Origin: Bradyrhizobium retamae
GTDB lineage: Bacteria; Pseudomonadota; Alphaproteobacteria; Rhizobiales; Xanthobacteraceae
Direction of reading: 5' to 3'
Assembly (NCBI RefSeq): GCF_001440415.1
Contig: NZ_LLYA01000035.1
Coordinates: forward strand, 62,001-126,000
DNA length: 64,000 nt
Positions 26,131 through 35,187 of this stretch are shown in pieces. A model generated the notes under the pieces. It had not been told where the DNA came from. It did not search any database and saw nothing but the letters and a program-made list of their open reading frames with translations. The position numbers and the translations under genes are program-made. Each line of letters opens with the position of its first letter. The stretch's first letter is position 1.

Positions 26131-26898
26131 CTAGTGTCGCAAGCGATAATTCCCGCGCGAAACGAATTCAATAAACCCGCGATCCCGCAAATATTGAAGC
26201 TGCTGCCGAATCTTCGGTCTGACGTTCTGGTTGCCGGGATAGAGATCGCCGAGGTGCCGTTCGAAAGCATAGACCTCGTCAAGGGTGAAGTCCCGCTTGC
26301 CGAGCGACTCCACGCACTTCATCACATCCAGCAACCAGCCACGCGTTTCCGGAGATTCGTTTCTGAGGAAGAGTGTCTTCTGCCAATCGGCGAGAACGAT
26401 GTCCTTCGGACGAACGACGCCGTCCTTCACGATATGAATCTTGCCGGATTCGGGCACGCGAGACAGGATGATATTCGATCCTATCCAGCCAGCCCGTCTG
26501 GCCGTAGCGGCAAGGGGCTTCCGCTCTTCGATGATCTCCCGGACGAAGAAATGTTTCGGTACGATCAGGAGATTGACGACAGAAAATGATTTGGCATCGT
26601 AGTTCATCAACAGCAAGTTCGGATTGTTGCTGGCCGCCAGCCGCTCGCATTTTGTCTTGTGGGCGCCATCGGCGACCTTCGCACCGAACTTGCCCTTCTG
26701 GTTTTTCAGTTCGAATTCCTCACTGCACGATCCGCAAAGGAAATCCGCGAGTGGGCTGTTGTTCGGAAATTGCGACATCTTCGTATTGCCGCAGTGGGGG
26801 CAATACGCTTGTGCGCTGACCCAGGCTTCAGTCCATGCGCGCGCCTTCTGCGTGCCGCTAGTGTAGGCCAATTGGGATTCTTCGAAGCCGAGTTTCAT
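26131..26898 (-). CDS. dpnI: DpnI-family methyl-directed type IIM restriction endonuclease
   Basis: 255 residues, essentially the length of DpnI (254). I start at 26898 (MKLGFEESQL) because it aligns end to end with DpnI from memory; an ATG 18 bases upstream is possible. SGTQKARAWTEAWVSAQAYC matches the DpnI N-terminus. Zinc ligands Cys 33, 36, 55 and 58; PD-(D/E)xK residues Asp 52, Glu 63 and Lys 65 within DFLC...EEFELK. RKPLAATARRAGWIGSNI and the C-terminal winged helix KIRQQLQYLRDRGFIEF, which reads the methylated site in DpnI, are conserved. Known DpnI cuts G(m6A)TC. No Dam methyltransferase is nearby, and none is needed. GC is visibly lower than in neighbours, suggesting transfer. Confidence 0.92.
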   Translation of the reverse strand: MKLGFEESQLAYTSGTQKARAWTEAWVSAQAYCPHCGNTKMSQFPNNSPLADFLCGSCSEEFELKNQKGKFGAKVADGAHKTKCERLAASNNPNLLLMNYDAKSFSVVNLLIVPKHFFVREIIEERKPLAATARRAGWIGSNIILSRVPESGKIHIVKDGVVRPKDIVLADWQKTLFLRNESPETRGWLLDVMKCVESLGKRDFTLDEVYAFERHLGDLYPGNQNVRPKIRQQLQYLRDRGFIEFVSRGNYRLRH

Positions 26899-26973
26899 GC
26901 GCGGAGGGTAGCGCATTCAGGCCGGATTGCGATAGGATCTCGGCTTTAGATTGAATCGAGAAGGTTGAGGTTA

Positions 26974-27058
26974 CGTCATTGCGAGGAGCGATAGCGACGA
27001 AGCAATCCATGCGTCCGCTTGTGGTGAGATGGATTGCTTCGCTGCGCTCGCAATGACG
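26974..27058. repeat. Intergenic palindromic repeat, TCATTG family
   Basis: Perfect 12-bp inverted ends CGTCATTGCGAG and CTCGCAATGACG, with the inner pair GAAGCAATCCAT / ATGGATTGCTTC, so the whole element can fold into one long hairpin. Further copies are at 37375-37490 and 53874-53952. It lies between the DpnI-type gene and uvrB. Confidence 0.9.
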
Positions 27059-27065
27059 GTCGGCC

Positions 27066-30029
27066 CTACCTCTTCTTCCACCCGCCGCGATGCCCCGGTG
27101 CGCCGCCGGTTGATCGCGGGGCAGGCCCGAACTCCGGTCCCGACTGCCGCGAGTCCGTTGGCTGGAAGATTTTGCTGCCGCTGCCGCTCTCGGGCTTGCG
27201 CGGTTTGGCGCCGCTGGGCCGGTAGGGCAAGGATTCCGGGCCGTGCATTTCGTCGAGGAGGGGTTTGTGGACCTTGGAGGTGGAAGAACCGCCGCTGCGG
27301 CTCACCCCGCCCCGACCGCCTGCGGCGGTCGACCCTCCCCCTCCAGGGGAGAGTGGAGAGGCGCCGCGCTTCTTCATCGCTGATGTCGGCAAGTTCGCTG
27401 CCTCGCCGTACTTCTTCGTCCCCGCGTACGCGCCAGCCTTGCCTTGCACGGTGCGCTGCTTTGCGGTGGGGTCGTCGACCACGGCCATTTCCGTGGCGCG
27501 GAGGCGTTTGACTTCGTCGCGGAGTCTGGCGGCTTCCTCGAAGTTCAGATCGGCGGCGGCTTCGCGCATGCGAGTTTCGAGGTCGTTCAGCACGGCCTCG
27601 AAATTGTGGCCGATCGAGATGACGTCGTCCGCCATGCCGCCGTCGCCGATCTCGACCAGCACGTGGTCGCGCTCGTAGACAGAGTTCATGATGTCGCCGA
27701 TCGACTTCTTGATGCTCTCCGGGGTGATGCCGTGCGCGGTGTTGTATTCGACCTGCTTCTCGCGGCGGCGGTCGGTCTCGGCGATGGCGCGCTCCATCGA
27801 GCCGGTCATCTGGTCGGCGTAGAGGATCACCTTGCCGTCGACGTTGCGCGCGGCGCGGCCGATGGTCTGGATCAGCGAGGTCTCGCTGCGCAAAAAGCCT
27901 TCCTTGTCGGCGTCGAGGATCGCGACCAGCCCGCATTCGGGAATGTCGAGGCCCTCGCGCAAGAGGTTGATACCGACCAGCGCGTCGAACGCGCCGAGGC
28001 GCAAGTCCCGGATAATTTCGATGCGTTCGATGGTGTCGATGTCAGAGTGCATGTAGCGCACGCGAATGCCCTGCTCGTGCAGATATTCGGTGAGATCTTC
28101 CGCCATGCGTTTTGTCAGCACCGTGATCAGCGAGCGGTAGCCGGCCGCCGCGGTGGCGCGGACTTCGCCGACGAGATCGTCGACCTGCGTGCGCGCCGGA
28201 CGAATGTCGACCGGCGGATCGATCAAGCCCGTTGGACGAATCACCTGCTCGACGAACACGCCGCCGCTTTCGTTCAGCTCCCAGCCGCCCGGCGTTGCCG
28301 ACACCGCAACCGTCTGCGGGCGCATCATGTCCCATTCCTCGAACCGCAGCGGGCGGTTGTCCATGCAGGAGGGCAGCCTGAAACCGTATTCGGCGAGCGT
28401 CGCTTTGCGCCGGAAATCGCCGCGGAACATGCCGCCGATCTGCGGCACGGTGACGTGGCTTTCGTCGGCGAACACCAGCGCGTTGTCGGGCACGTATTCG
28501 AACAGCGTCGGCGGCGGCTCGCCGGGGCGGCGCCCGGTCAGGTAGCGCGAATAGTTCTCGATACCGGCGCAGCTTCCGGTCGCTTCCATCATTTCGAGAT
28601 CGAAGGTGGTGCGCTGCTCCAGCCGCTGCGCTTCTAATAGCCGTCCCTGGTTGTTGAGCTCGTCGAGCCGCAGCTTCAGCTCGGACTTGATCGACTTGAT
28701 CGCCTGCACCAGCGTCGGCCGCGGCGTCACGTAGTGCGAGTTGGCGTAGATCTTGATGAATTCGAGATCGTCCTGCTTGTGGCCGGTGAGCGGATCGAAC
28801 TCCTCGATATTTTCCACGGTGTCGCCGAACAGGTTCACGCGCCAGGCGCGGTCCTCATAGTGCGCCGGGAAGATGTCTATGACGTCGCCGCGGACGCGGA
28901 ACGTGCCGCGGGTGAAATCGGCCTGCGTGCGCTTGTACTGCAGCGCGACGAGGTCGGCGATCAACTGCCGCTGGTCGATGCGCTCGCCCTTCTTCAGCGC
29001 AAAGGTCATCGCGGTGTAGGTCTCGACCGAGCCGATACCGTAGATGCACGACACGGACGCCACGATGATGACGTCGTCGCGCTCCAGCAGCGCGCGCGTC
29101 GCCGAATGGCGCATGCGGTCGATCTGCTCGTTGATGGACGAATCCTTTTCGATGTAGGTGTCGGTGCGCGGGACGTAAGCCTCGGGCTGGTAGTAGTCGT
29201 AGTAGGAGACGAAATATTCCACCGCGTTGTCGGGGAAGAAATTCTTGAATTCGCCATAGAGCTGCGCGGCCAGCGTCTTGTTCGGCGCGAGAATGAGCGC
29301 CGGGCGCTGCGTCGCCTCGATCACCTTGGCCATGGTGTAGGTCTTGCCCGAGCCGGTGACGCCGAGCAGCACCTGGGTGCGGTCGTTGCGGTTGATGCCC
29401 TCGACCAGTTCGGCGATCGCGGTCGGCTGGTCACCCTTCGGCTGGTATTCGGATTTGATCTCGAAGCGCACGCCGCCTTCGGATTTTTCCGGGCGCGGCG
29501 GCCGGTGCGGCGTCCAAACTTTGAGCTGGCCATTGTCCCCGCGAAATTCGGGACGGCCATCGCGGATCAGGCTTTCAAGCGCATCGGCGGTGGCCTTTAC
29601 GCCGAGCGCTTCCATCTTGTTGCGCGGTGGGCGAGCGAGGGCTTCCTCGTCGTCTTCCGCGGTCGGCAGGCCGAGCTGGCGCGCGAGCTCAGGGTCGAGG
29701 GTCGGGATGGTGGCCGCGGTGCCGTAGTTGGCTTGGGGGGATTCGTCGAATCCTTGTTTCGAAGCATCGCGCTTTGCAACGTCACCGCTTGTACCGCGGG
29801 TCGAGGCCCGCGCCCTGTGCAGGGCGGCCTCGCCACCGGCGCGGCGGTCCCAGGAATTGTCCGGCGGCGGCTGCAATCCGGTGCCCGAGCCTGTGCCCGC
29901 GTCGCCGCGGTTGATGGCGGGATTGAGCAGTTCCGCCAGCGCCGGTCCGATTGGTTGCACCTCGGGCCGGTGCGCCTTGGATTTCGGGGTTTTGCCTGAT
30001 TTTCGGGGAGCGTCCGGTTTCTTCGCCAT
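27066..30029 (-). CDS. uvrB: UvrABC excinuclease subunit B, enlarged
   Basis: 987 residues; UvrB is usually 660-700. The conserved core begins at about residue 189 ([18 protein letters not shown]): Walker A GVTGSGKT (223-230), the beta-hairpin [12 protein letters not shown], helicase motifs [15 protein letters not shown] and [32 protein letters not shown], then the C-terminal UVR motif for UvrC contact ([15 protein letters not shown]). It loads damage onto UvrC after UvrA in nucleotide excision repair. Two unusual parts: a 188-residue low-complexity N-terminal extension, and a C-terminal tail of about 110 residues in which [20 protein letters not shown] is encoded by an intergenic-type repeat (27301-27357). 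Stand-alone gene. Confidence 0.95.
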   Translation of the reverse strand: MAKKPDAPRKSGKTPKSKAHRPEVQPIGPALAELLNPAINRGDAGTGSGTGLQPPPDNSWDRRAGGEAALHRARASTRGTSGDVAKRDASKQGFDESPQANYGTAATIPTLDPELARQLGLPTAEDDEEALARPPRNKMEALGVKATADALESLIRDGRPEFRGDNGQLKVWTPHRPPRPEKSEGGVRFEIKSEYQPKGDQPTAIAELVEGINRNDRTQVLLGVTGSGKTYTMAKVIEATQRPALILAPNKTLAAQLYGEFKNFFPDNAVEYFVSYYDYYQPEAYVPRTDTYIEKDSSINEQIDRMRHSATRALLERDDVIIVASVSCIYGIGSVETYTAMTFALKKGERIDQRQLIADLVALQYKRTQADFTRGTFRVRGDVIDIFPAHYEDRAWRVNLFGDTVENIEEFDPLTGHKQDDLEFIKIYANSHYVTPRPTLVQAIKSIKSELKLRLDELNNQGRLLEAQRLEQRTTFDLEMMEATGSCAGIENYSRYLTGRRPGEPPPTLFEYVPDNALVFADESHVTVPQIGGMFRGDFRRKATLAEYGFRLPSCMDNRPLRFEEWDMMRPQTVAVSATPGGWELNESGGVFVEQVIRPTGLIDPPVDIRPARTQVDDLVGEVRATAAAGYRSLITVLTKRMAEDLTEYLHEQGIRVRYMHSDIDTIERIEIIRDLRLGAFDALVGINLLREGLDIPECGLVAILDADKEGFLRSETSLIQTIGRAARNVDGKVILYADQMTGSMERAIAETDRRREKQVEYNTAHGITPESIKKSIGDIMNSVYERDHVLVEIGDGGMADDVISIGHNFEAVLNDLETRMREAAADLNFEEAARLRDEVKRLRATEMAVVDDPTAKQRTVQGKAGAYAGTKKYGEAANLPTSAMKKRGASPLSPGGGGSTAAGGRGGVSRSGGSSTSKVHKPLLDEMHGPESLPYRPSGAKPRKPESGSGSKIFQPTDSRQSGPEFGPAPRSTGGAPGHRGGWKKR
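27301..27357. repeat. Intergenic-type repeat inside the uvrB 3' region
   Basis: CTCACCCCGCCCCGACCGCC, a short GGCGGTCG palindrome (CGACCGCCTGCGGCGGTCG) and CCCTCCCCCTCCAGGGGAGA form a hairpin-prone element of the kind normally found between genes. It is read in frame in uvrB and encodes a Ser/Gly-rich stretch. Confidence 0.65.
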
Positions 30030-30144
30030 CGCCCGAATATGGGACGAGTCAGTCGGTGAGAAAAGGGCAAATGGCGGCGCGAAAGCGCGCGGCTTCGCCT
30101 GTCAGCAGATGTCAGCAAGACGCAATCGGGAACCGTCGTGCGCC

Positions 30145-30372
30145 TCAGACGCGGAGATCGCCATTATCCGCTCTGACCGGCGCTGCCTTGACGATATCCA
30201 GATGAATCCCGCCGCAGCGCGTGCATCGCATGGTCCAGTACTCGGCACCGGCGCGGCCAGGGATGATACGCAGCACCGCGAGCGCAGCGCTGCAATCCGG
30301 ACAGGTCGAAAGCAGCGGCGTGGCTTGCAGGGTCTGTTCGGGAGGGGGAACGGAGATTCGGCCGGCCAGCAC
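30145..30372 (-). CDS. Small zinc-ribbon protein, GTG start
   Basis: 75 residues from a GTG at 30372, two bases after the TAA of the 30375-30587 gene; the longer open frame overlaps that gene and is not plausible. MLAGRISVPPPEQTLQATPL leads into STCPDCSAALAVLRI and MRCTRCGGIHLDIV, two C-x2-C knuckles forming a probable zinc ribbon. It appears translationally coupled to its neighbour. Function unknown. Confidence 0.6.
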   Translation of the reverse strand: MLAGRISVPPPEQTLQATPLLSTCPDCSAALAVLRIIPGRAGAEYWTMRCTRCGGIHLDIVKAAPVRADNGDLRV

Positions 30373-30374
30373 GC

Positions 30375-30587
30375 TTACCGATTCGCGAACCGCGGCATGA
30401 AACGATCGATATGGGCTTTCGCATCCGCGATCGCCGCTTCCGGATTCGACCAGGCGAAGCCGACCTCGAGCGTCGGAAACGCCAGGCCATCGATCACGAC
30501 CGGCTCCTGGTCGGCCCGTTGAATCCTGGCGTGCCATAGCCCTCTCCCCGCTTCGAACGACTGAATTTCAAAGCCGCCATAGATCAT
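30375..30587 (-). CDS. 70-residue hypothetical protein
   Basis: Starts MIYGGFEIQSFEAGRGLWHA at 30587 and contains RADQEPVVIDGLAFPTLEVG and WSNPEAAIADAKAHIDRFMP. This beta-beta-beta-alpha pattern with a terminal helix recurs in short Bradyrhizobium proteins of unknown function. The upstream in-frame extension has no conserved look. First gene of a two-gene unit with the zinc-ribbon protein that follows. Confidence 0.65.
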   Translation of the reverse strand: MIYGGFEIQSFEAGRGLWHARIQRADQEPVVIDGLAFPTLEVGFAWSNPEAAIADAKAHIDRFMPRFANR

Positions 30588-30696
30588 GGCGCGTCCCCCG
30601 GAATTGCGCATGGCGCGAACAGAGCACGGCGCGGCGGAGGCAGATGTGAAGGGGTTCACATCTGCTGAATTTTTTCAGACAGAAGAAACTGTCATC

Positions 30697-30740
30697 GTCC
30701 GCCAACGGGTCGCGCGAATGCGCGCCCGATGACAAGCTCC
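30697..30740. repeat. Short repeat, CCAACGGGTC...GATGACA family
   Basis: CGCCAACGGGTCGCGCGAAT followed by GCGCGCCCGATGACAAGCTCCG. Near-identical stretches occur at 37389-37431 (inside a TCATTG repeat) and, more diverged, at 39231-39280. It adjoins the repeat at 30742-30813, so composite elements exist here. Confidence 0.7.
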
Positions 30741-30741
30741 G

Positions 30742-30813
30742 GCGGGCGATCCAGTATTCCAGAGTCGTCGCGGTCCAATCCATTGCTGCCGCGGCGTACT
30801 GGATAACCCGCTT
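30742..30813. repeat. Inverted repeat with GATCCAGTATTCCAG core
   Basis: Arms GCGGGCGATCCAGTA and TACTGGATAACCCGC are imperfect reverse complements enclosing about 40 bases. The core is shared with 25921-25956, where it has been captured as coding sequence. It lies between the small 70-residue gene and the flavoprotein gene. Confidence 0.7.
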
Positions 30814-30863
30814 CCGCGAGGTATGACGACGTGCTTGGGTTACGAGCACCAAAGAACGAAAGA

Positions 30864-32084
30864 TCAGCGCCGCGCCAAAATATGATCCGCGAGCACCACG
30901 GCATCGTCGCCGACGCCTGACAGGAACGAGGAGTTCATCTTCGACAGCCATTGCAGGCCGAGGAAGTACAGGCCGGATACGGCCGAGATGCCGTTGCGAT
31001 GAACCGCTTCGCCGCGGGCGTCGAGGACCGGGATATCGATCCAGCCGAAATCGACGCCGTAGCCGGTGGCCCAGACGATCGAAGAGATGCCCTCCGCGGC
31101 GAGGTCGAGGCGCGTGAGCGGCGCGGTGACGCAAGGCGGGTCGGGAAGCGTCGCGCGGGCGCCGGGTTCTTCCGGCAGCTCCAGGCGGCGCCGTTTCACA
31201 TATTCATCGACGGTGTCGAGGAACGTGGTGAAGGCGATGTCGCCGTCGCCAAGGCTTTTGTCGAGGCCAGGTGCGATGTTGAGCACGCCGCCATCGGCGG
31301 CGTCGAGACGTCCGAGCAAAATCATGCCGCGGGCGGCGAAATCGCGGAAATCGATGCTGCGGCCGCCATAGGCGCCCGAAATCACCGGGCCGAGGCGCGC
31401 TTGCCCGCGCTCCTCCGGGGTGATCTGGTCGAACTGCATTTCGGCGAGCCACCAGATCAGGTCGCGGCTGCGGTAGCGGCGCGGCAGGCGACGATGCCGT
31501 CCGACTGAGAGATAGACGCGCCGCCCGGCCTGCAGCAATTCCTCGGCGATCTGCGCGCCGGACGCGCCGGCGCCGGCCACCAGCACCGCGCCCGGCGGAA
31601 GCTGTTCGGGATTCCTGTAGTCGGCGGCACGCACCTGAAATACCGGATGATCGCGCAACAGGTCCGGGATGACGCTGCGCTGATAGGGTCCGGTGGCGAC
31701 GACGACATTGTCAGCTTCGATCGTGCCGTCCGTGGTCTCGGCGATAAAGCGCCCGCCGTCGCGCTGCGACAGCCGCGTCACAGCGACGCCGCAGCGGATC
31801 GGCGGCGCGACGAAATCCGCATAGGCCTCGATAAATTTGATGATGGTGGCCGTATCCGAGAACCCATCCGGATCGCTCTGCGGAAACGGAAAGTCCGGCA
31901 GCCGCACTGACCAGTTCGGAAACTGGAATATCAATCCGTCCCAGCGTTCGCTGCGCCAGCGTTCGGCGATCCGGTGGCGCTCGAGCACCAGATGCGACAG
32001 TCCGCGCTGCTTGAGGCGGTGGCTCATCACGAGGCCGGCCTGGCCGCCGCCGATCACCAGCGTTTCGATCTTCTCATCCGGCAT
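30864..32084 (-). CDS. Flavin-containing monooxygenase-like FAD/NAD(P)-binding protein
   Basis: 406 residues from the ATG at 32084 (MPDEKIETLVIGGGQAGLVM). Two Rossmann nucleotide loops are visible: GGGQAG (FAD, residues 12-17) and GAGASG (NADPH, about 170). ERHRIAERWRSERWDGL and FPNWSVRLPDFPFP resemble the FMO/CzcO family, and the C-terminal SSIVWATGYGVDFGWIDIPV is the conserved ATG motif region. It probably oxygenates N or S atoms or organic substrates using NADPH. The start overlaps the end of the LysR gene by 11 bases, so both are on one transcript. Confidence 0.88.
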   Translation of the reverse strand: MPDEKIETLVIGGGQAGLVMSHRLKQRGLSHLVLERHRIAERWRSERWDGLIFQFPNWSVRLPDFPFPQSDPDGFSDTATIIKFIEAYADFVAPPIRCGVAVTRLSQRDGGRFIAETTDGTIEADNVVVATGPYQRSVIPDLLRDHPVFQVRAADYRNPEQLPPGAVLVAGAGASGAQIAEELLQAGRRVYLSVGRHRRLPRRYRSRDLIWWLAEMQFDQITPEERGQARLGPVISGAYGGRSIDFRDFAARGMILLGRLDAADGGVLNIAPGLDKSLGDGDIAFTTFLDTVDEYVKRRRLELPEEPGARATLPDPPCVTAPLTRLDLAAEGISSIVWATGYGVDFGWIDIPVLDARGEAVHRNGISAVSGLYFLGLQWLSKMNSSFLSGVGDDAVVLADHILARR

Positions 32085-32979
32085 GTCTGTGGCCCCTGCG
32101 GCGCGTGGCGGGCTCCGCTGCCGCGCGAACGATCCAGCGCCGGAACGCGGCAAAATCGCGCTGCCCGGTGCTGAAGCCGCGATAGACCAGATACCAGCGC
32201 ATGCCTTTCGGCACACTTAACGCAAACGGCGCGACCAGCCGGCCGGCCGCAAGGTCATCGTCGATATAGGGTCGGATGCCCATGGCGATGCCAAGTCCGT
32301 CGACGGCGGCCTGCAGCGCCTGGCCGTAAAACTCGAACTCCGGCCCGCGGGCGCTGATGCGGGCGGTGCCGGCGGCCTCGAGCCATGACGGCCAATCGTC
32401 GGGCGAATGCGCCACCCGCAGCAGCGTCGGCCCCTTCAGATCGCCGGGACGTTTGAGCGCACCCGCAAGGCGCGGCGCACAGACCGGGAGCAGATCGGCC
32501 GCAAACAGCGGCTCGGCGATCAGGCCGGGCCATTCGCCGTCGCCGAGCTTGATGCCGCAGCTCCAGTCCTCGCCGAACGGCACCGCGGCGCCGCCGGTGG
32601 TGATACGGACGTCGATATCGGGTTCTTCCTTGCGGAAATCCGCCAGCCGCGGGATCAGCCATTTCATCGCAAAGGTCGGACCGACGCCGATGGTCAGCAC
32701 GCGGACGCTTGCGGGCGCCGTCACCTGCGCGGTCAGGCTCGCCAGCGCATCGAAGATCGGCGTCAGCCCGTTCTGGTAGGCGCGGCCGGCGGCGGTGGTC
32801 ACGAGTCGGTTGGCCTTGCGCTCGAACAGCGCCACGCCCAGCCGCTCTTCCAACAGATGCACCATCCGGCTGACGGCGGCGGCGGAAACGTTGAGCTCAG
32901 TCCCGGCGGCGGCGAAGCTGCCGGTGCGCGCTGCCGCTTCGAACGCCTTGATGCCGTTGAGAAAGAGCAGCCGCCGCAC
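32074..32979 (-). CDS. LysR-family transcriptional regulator (GcvA-like)
   Basis: 301 residues from a GTG at 32979 (MRRLLFLNGIKAFEAAARTG); the GAGGGT upstream supports it and the longer frame is unconserved. The helix-turn-helix covers FEAAARTGSFAAAGTELNVS to RLGVALFERKANRLVTT, followed by a periplasmic-binding-like effector domain (VLTIGVGPTFAMKWLIPRLA). The C-terminal WYLVYRGFSTGQRDFAAFRRW is typical of the GcvA/AmpR branch. It is placed upstream of and overlaps the flavoprotein gene, which it may regulate; it may also act on the divergent permease gene, 91 bases away. Confidence 0.92.
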   Translation of the reverse strand: MRRLLFLNGIKAFEAAARTGSFAAAGTELNVSAAAVSRMVHLLEERLGVALFERKANRLVTTAAGRAYQNGLTPIFDALASLTAQVTAPASVRVLTIGVGPTFAMKWLIPRLADFRKEEPDIDVRITTGGAAVPFGEDWSCGIKLGDGEWPGLIAEPLFAADLLPVCAPRLAGALKRPGDLKGPTLLRVAHSPDDWPSWLEAAGTARISARGPEFEFYGQALQAAVDGLGIAMGIRPYIDDDLAAGRLVAPFALSVPKGMRWYLVYRGFSTGQRDFAAFRRWIVRAAAEPATRRRGHRHAG

Positions 32980-33070
32980 ATGACCCTCAGGAAATCTGAT
33001 GCCAGGGCAAGATAACTCGGTTTGCACGCGCCGTCCAAGCGCGGCAGGAATATGATTGTGGAGATTGCCG

Positions 33071-33832
33071 ATGACGGCCCTGATGATCGCAGCGCTCGGT
33101 GCCTTGATGGTCGCGACAGCCTTCCTGTCCGGCCTGTTCGGCATGGCCGGCGGGATGATCCTGATCGGCGTGCTGTTGATGCTGATGCCGCTGCCGACCG
33201 CGATGGTGCTGCACGCGATCACGCAGATGGCTTCCAACGGCTGGCGCGCGTTTCTGTGGCGGGCGCATATCCGCTGGCGGCCGGTGTTCGTCTATCTGAT
33301 CGGCTGCGCGCTGGCGCTCGGCCTCTGGTCGCTCACCCGCTACGTGCCGGACAAGCCGATTGCATTGCTGTTGCTCGGGGCCACGCCGTTCATGGCGCGG
33401 CTGATGCCGAAGAACCTCAAGCCGAATCCGGACAGCATCTGGCAGGGCTCGTTCTACGGCTTCGTCTGCATGGGCCTGATGCTGATGACCGGCGTGTCTG
33501 GTCCCTTAATGGACACGTTCTTTCTCGGCGGCAATTTCGGCCGCCGCGAGGTGGTCGCCACCAAGGCAACCTGCCAGGTCGTCAGCCATCTCACCAAACT
33601 GATCTATTTCGGCGGCATCATCGACCAGGCAGCGACGCTCGATCCCGTGCTGGCTGCGGTCGCGATCGCGGCCTCGATGCTCGGCACCACGCTGGCGCGG
33701 CGGATTCTTGAGGCGATGAGCGACGCGCAGTTTCGTACCTGGGCGAACCGGCTGATTACGACGGTGGCCGCCTATTACATTCTCTACGGAAGCTGGCTGC
33801 TGCTGGTTCACGGCTCGGTTGCTTCCTTCTGA
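33071..33832 (+). CDS. TauE/SafE family sulfite/sulfonate permease-like protein
   Basis: 253 residues from the ATG at 33071 (MTALMIAALGALMVATAF), about 8 membrane spans. GLFGMAGGMILIGVLLMLMP in the first half and VSGPLMDTFFLGGNFGRREV in the second are the repeated Gly-rich signatures of the TauE/SafE fold. Family members export sulfite, sulfonates or organic acids across the inner membrane; substrate here is unknown. Divergent from the LysR gene (91 bases between starts). A ribosome site GTGGAG lies 9 bases upstream. Confidence 0.87.
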   Translation: MTALMIAALGALMVATAFLSGLFGMAGGMILIGVLLMLMPLPTAMVLHAITQMASNGWRAFLWRAHIRWRPVFVYLIGCALALGLWSLTRYVPDKPIALLLLGATPFMARLMPKNLKPNPDSIWQGSFYGFVCMGLMLMTGVSGPLMDTFFLGGNFGRREVVATKATCQVVSHLTKLIYFGGIIDQAATLDPVLAAVAIAASMLGTTLARRILEAMSDAQFRTWANRLITTVAAYYILYGSWLLLVHGSVASF

Positions 33833-33845
33833 AGGGAGAGGGCTG

Positions 33846-34094
33846 ATGTCGGATGCTGCAGATCCACTGGTGCTCGACTTCGTCGAATGGGTCGCCCGCG
33901 AGCCGCGGAATTACGCAGAGGTGGTCGCGACCTGGCGGACCTCCTGTCCGCGCCTGACGATCTGGGAAGACGCTTCCGATCGCGGCTACGTCGTGCGCGA
34001 AACCATCGCCGGAACCGGACTGATGGTGACCGTCACCGCATCAGGCGAAAAGCTGCTGCGCGAGCACGGCCGCGTCGGCGTGCCGCAACGCTAA
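33846..34094 (+). CDS. 82-residue conserved hypothetical, possible winged-helix-like
   Basis: MSDAADPLVLDFVEWVAREP, RNYAEVVATWRTSCPRLTIW and EDASDRGYVVRETIAGTGLM, ending in a GEKLLREHGR helix. The predicted helix-helix-strand-strand pattern resembles a small winged helix; I infer this, no family is recognised with certainty. GGGAGAGGGCTG precedes the ATG. Only 13 bases follow the stop of the permease gene, so the two are probably co-transcribed. Confidence 0.7.
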   Translation: MSDAADPLVLDFVEWVAREPRNYAEVVATWRTSCPRLTIWEDASDRGYVVRETIAGTGLMVTVTASGEKLLREHGRVGVPQR

Positions 34095-34215
34095 TCCGCG
34101 TCATCACATTTCCGCGCTACGGCGCCTGCCTGCATTGACTTGGCACGTCAGCCCGATCAAATTCATGCAGTCGCATCTTTCTTGCGAAACAGGAAACCAA
34201 CGCAAGGATCGTCCC

Positions 34216-34923
34216 ATGATCGACCTTCACTACTGGACCACGCCGAACGGCCACAAGGTCACGATGTTCCTCGAAGAGACCGGGCTGCCTTACAGGATTT
34301 TTCCGGTCAACATCGGCAAGGGCGAGCAGTTCAAGCCGGAGTTTCTGGCGATTGCGCCAAACAACCGGATTCCGGCGATGGTCGATCACGAGCCGAAGGG
34401 CGGGGGAAAGCCGATCTCGATTTTCGAATCCGGCGCGATGCTGCTCTATCTTGCCGAGAAGACCGGAAAGTTTCTGCCCGCCGATCTCTACGGCCGCTAC
34501 GACGCGATCCAGTGGACGTTTTGGCAGATGGGCAATCTCGGCCCGATGGCCGGGCAGAACCATCATTTCGCGAACTATGCGCAGGAAAAAATCAAATACG
34601 CCATCGACCGCTACGTGAACGAGACCAACCGCCTCTATGGCGTGCTCAACAAGCGCCTGGCGGACCGCGAATTCATCGCCGGCGATTATTCGATCGCCGA
34701 CATGGCGAGCTATCCCTGGGTGGTGCCCTACCAGAACCAGAGCCAGAACATCGACGACTTCCCGCATTTGAAGCGCTGGCTCGAAACCATTCGCGCCCGG
34801 CCCGCCACCGAGCGCGCCTATGCCAAGGCGAAAGAGGTCAATCCGAATTTCGGCCAGCCGGTGAATCGCACCGAGGAGGAACGCAGGATCCTATTCGGGC
34901 AGACGGCGGCGGCGGTGAGGTAG
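34216..34923 (+). CDS. Glutathione S-transferase / disulfide-bond reductase (YfcG-like)
   Basis: 235 residues from the ATG at 34216 (MIDLHYWTTPNGHKVTMFLE). WTTPNG(H/R)KV is the active-site opening of the nu-class YfcG/YghU proteins, where a Thr/Asn rather than Cys contacts glutathione; NNRIPAMVDHEP has the cis-Pro and FESGAMLLYLAEK the glutathione-binding Glu-Ser. The second domain includes GQNHHFANYAQEKIKYAIDR and AGDYSIADMASYPW. Such enzymes reduce disulfides through two bound glutathiones. Cytosolic, monocistronic. Confidence 0.9.
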   Translation: MIDLHYWTTPNGHKVTMFLEETGLPYRIFPVNIGKGEQFKPEFLAIAPNNRIPAMVDHEPKGGGKPISIFESGAMLLYLAEKTGKFLPADLYGRYDAIQWTFWQMGNLGPMAGQNHHFANYAQEKIKYAIDRYVNETNRLYGVLNKRLADREFIAGDYSIADMASYPWVVPYQNQSQNIDDFPHLKRWLETIRARPATERAYAKAKEVNPNFGQPVNRTEEERRILFGQTAAAVR

Positions 34924-34964
34924 CGGTTGCCCTCTCGCATTCGGCTCGCTTTCTCTACTCCATC

Positions 34965-35098
34965 TCCCGTCCTTCACGGGAAAGGGTTGGGTGAGGGCTC
35001 TCTCCGTGAGCCGTGAGCGACGTGAGACCTGTGCCCCCTCACCCGGATTGCTTCGCAATCCAACCTCTCCGCAAACGGGGCGAGGTTGGAGACGCGGC
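34965..35098. repeat. Composite intergenic repeat (CCCTCACCCG / TTGGGTGAGGG)
   Basis: TTGGGTGAGGGCTCTC at the left and GCCCCCTCACCCGGATTGCT at the right are inverted, with TTGCTTCGCAATCCAACCTC and further hairpins between. This resembles the gene-flanking repeats seen after uvrB and near 6930-6965. It occupies the gap between the two GST genes. Confidence 0.5.
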
Positions 35099-35187
35099 GA
35101 GATTCCTCTCAAGGCAACGATCGACCCGTCGTCGCTTGCGCTTCTCGCAGTGTCGGCTAGGCTGGCTTCGTTTTCGGAGCAGACCCT

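Noticed and set aside
26974..27058. Possible CRISPR repeat unit
   Set aside because: Copies are dispersed singly, not arrayed with spacers; it is a palindromic intergenic repeat.
28734..29999. 421-residue plus-strand open frame inside uvrB
   Set aside because: Shadow of the uvrB core; no motif.
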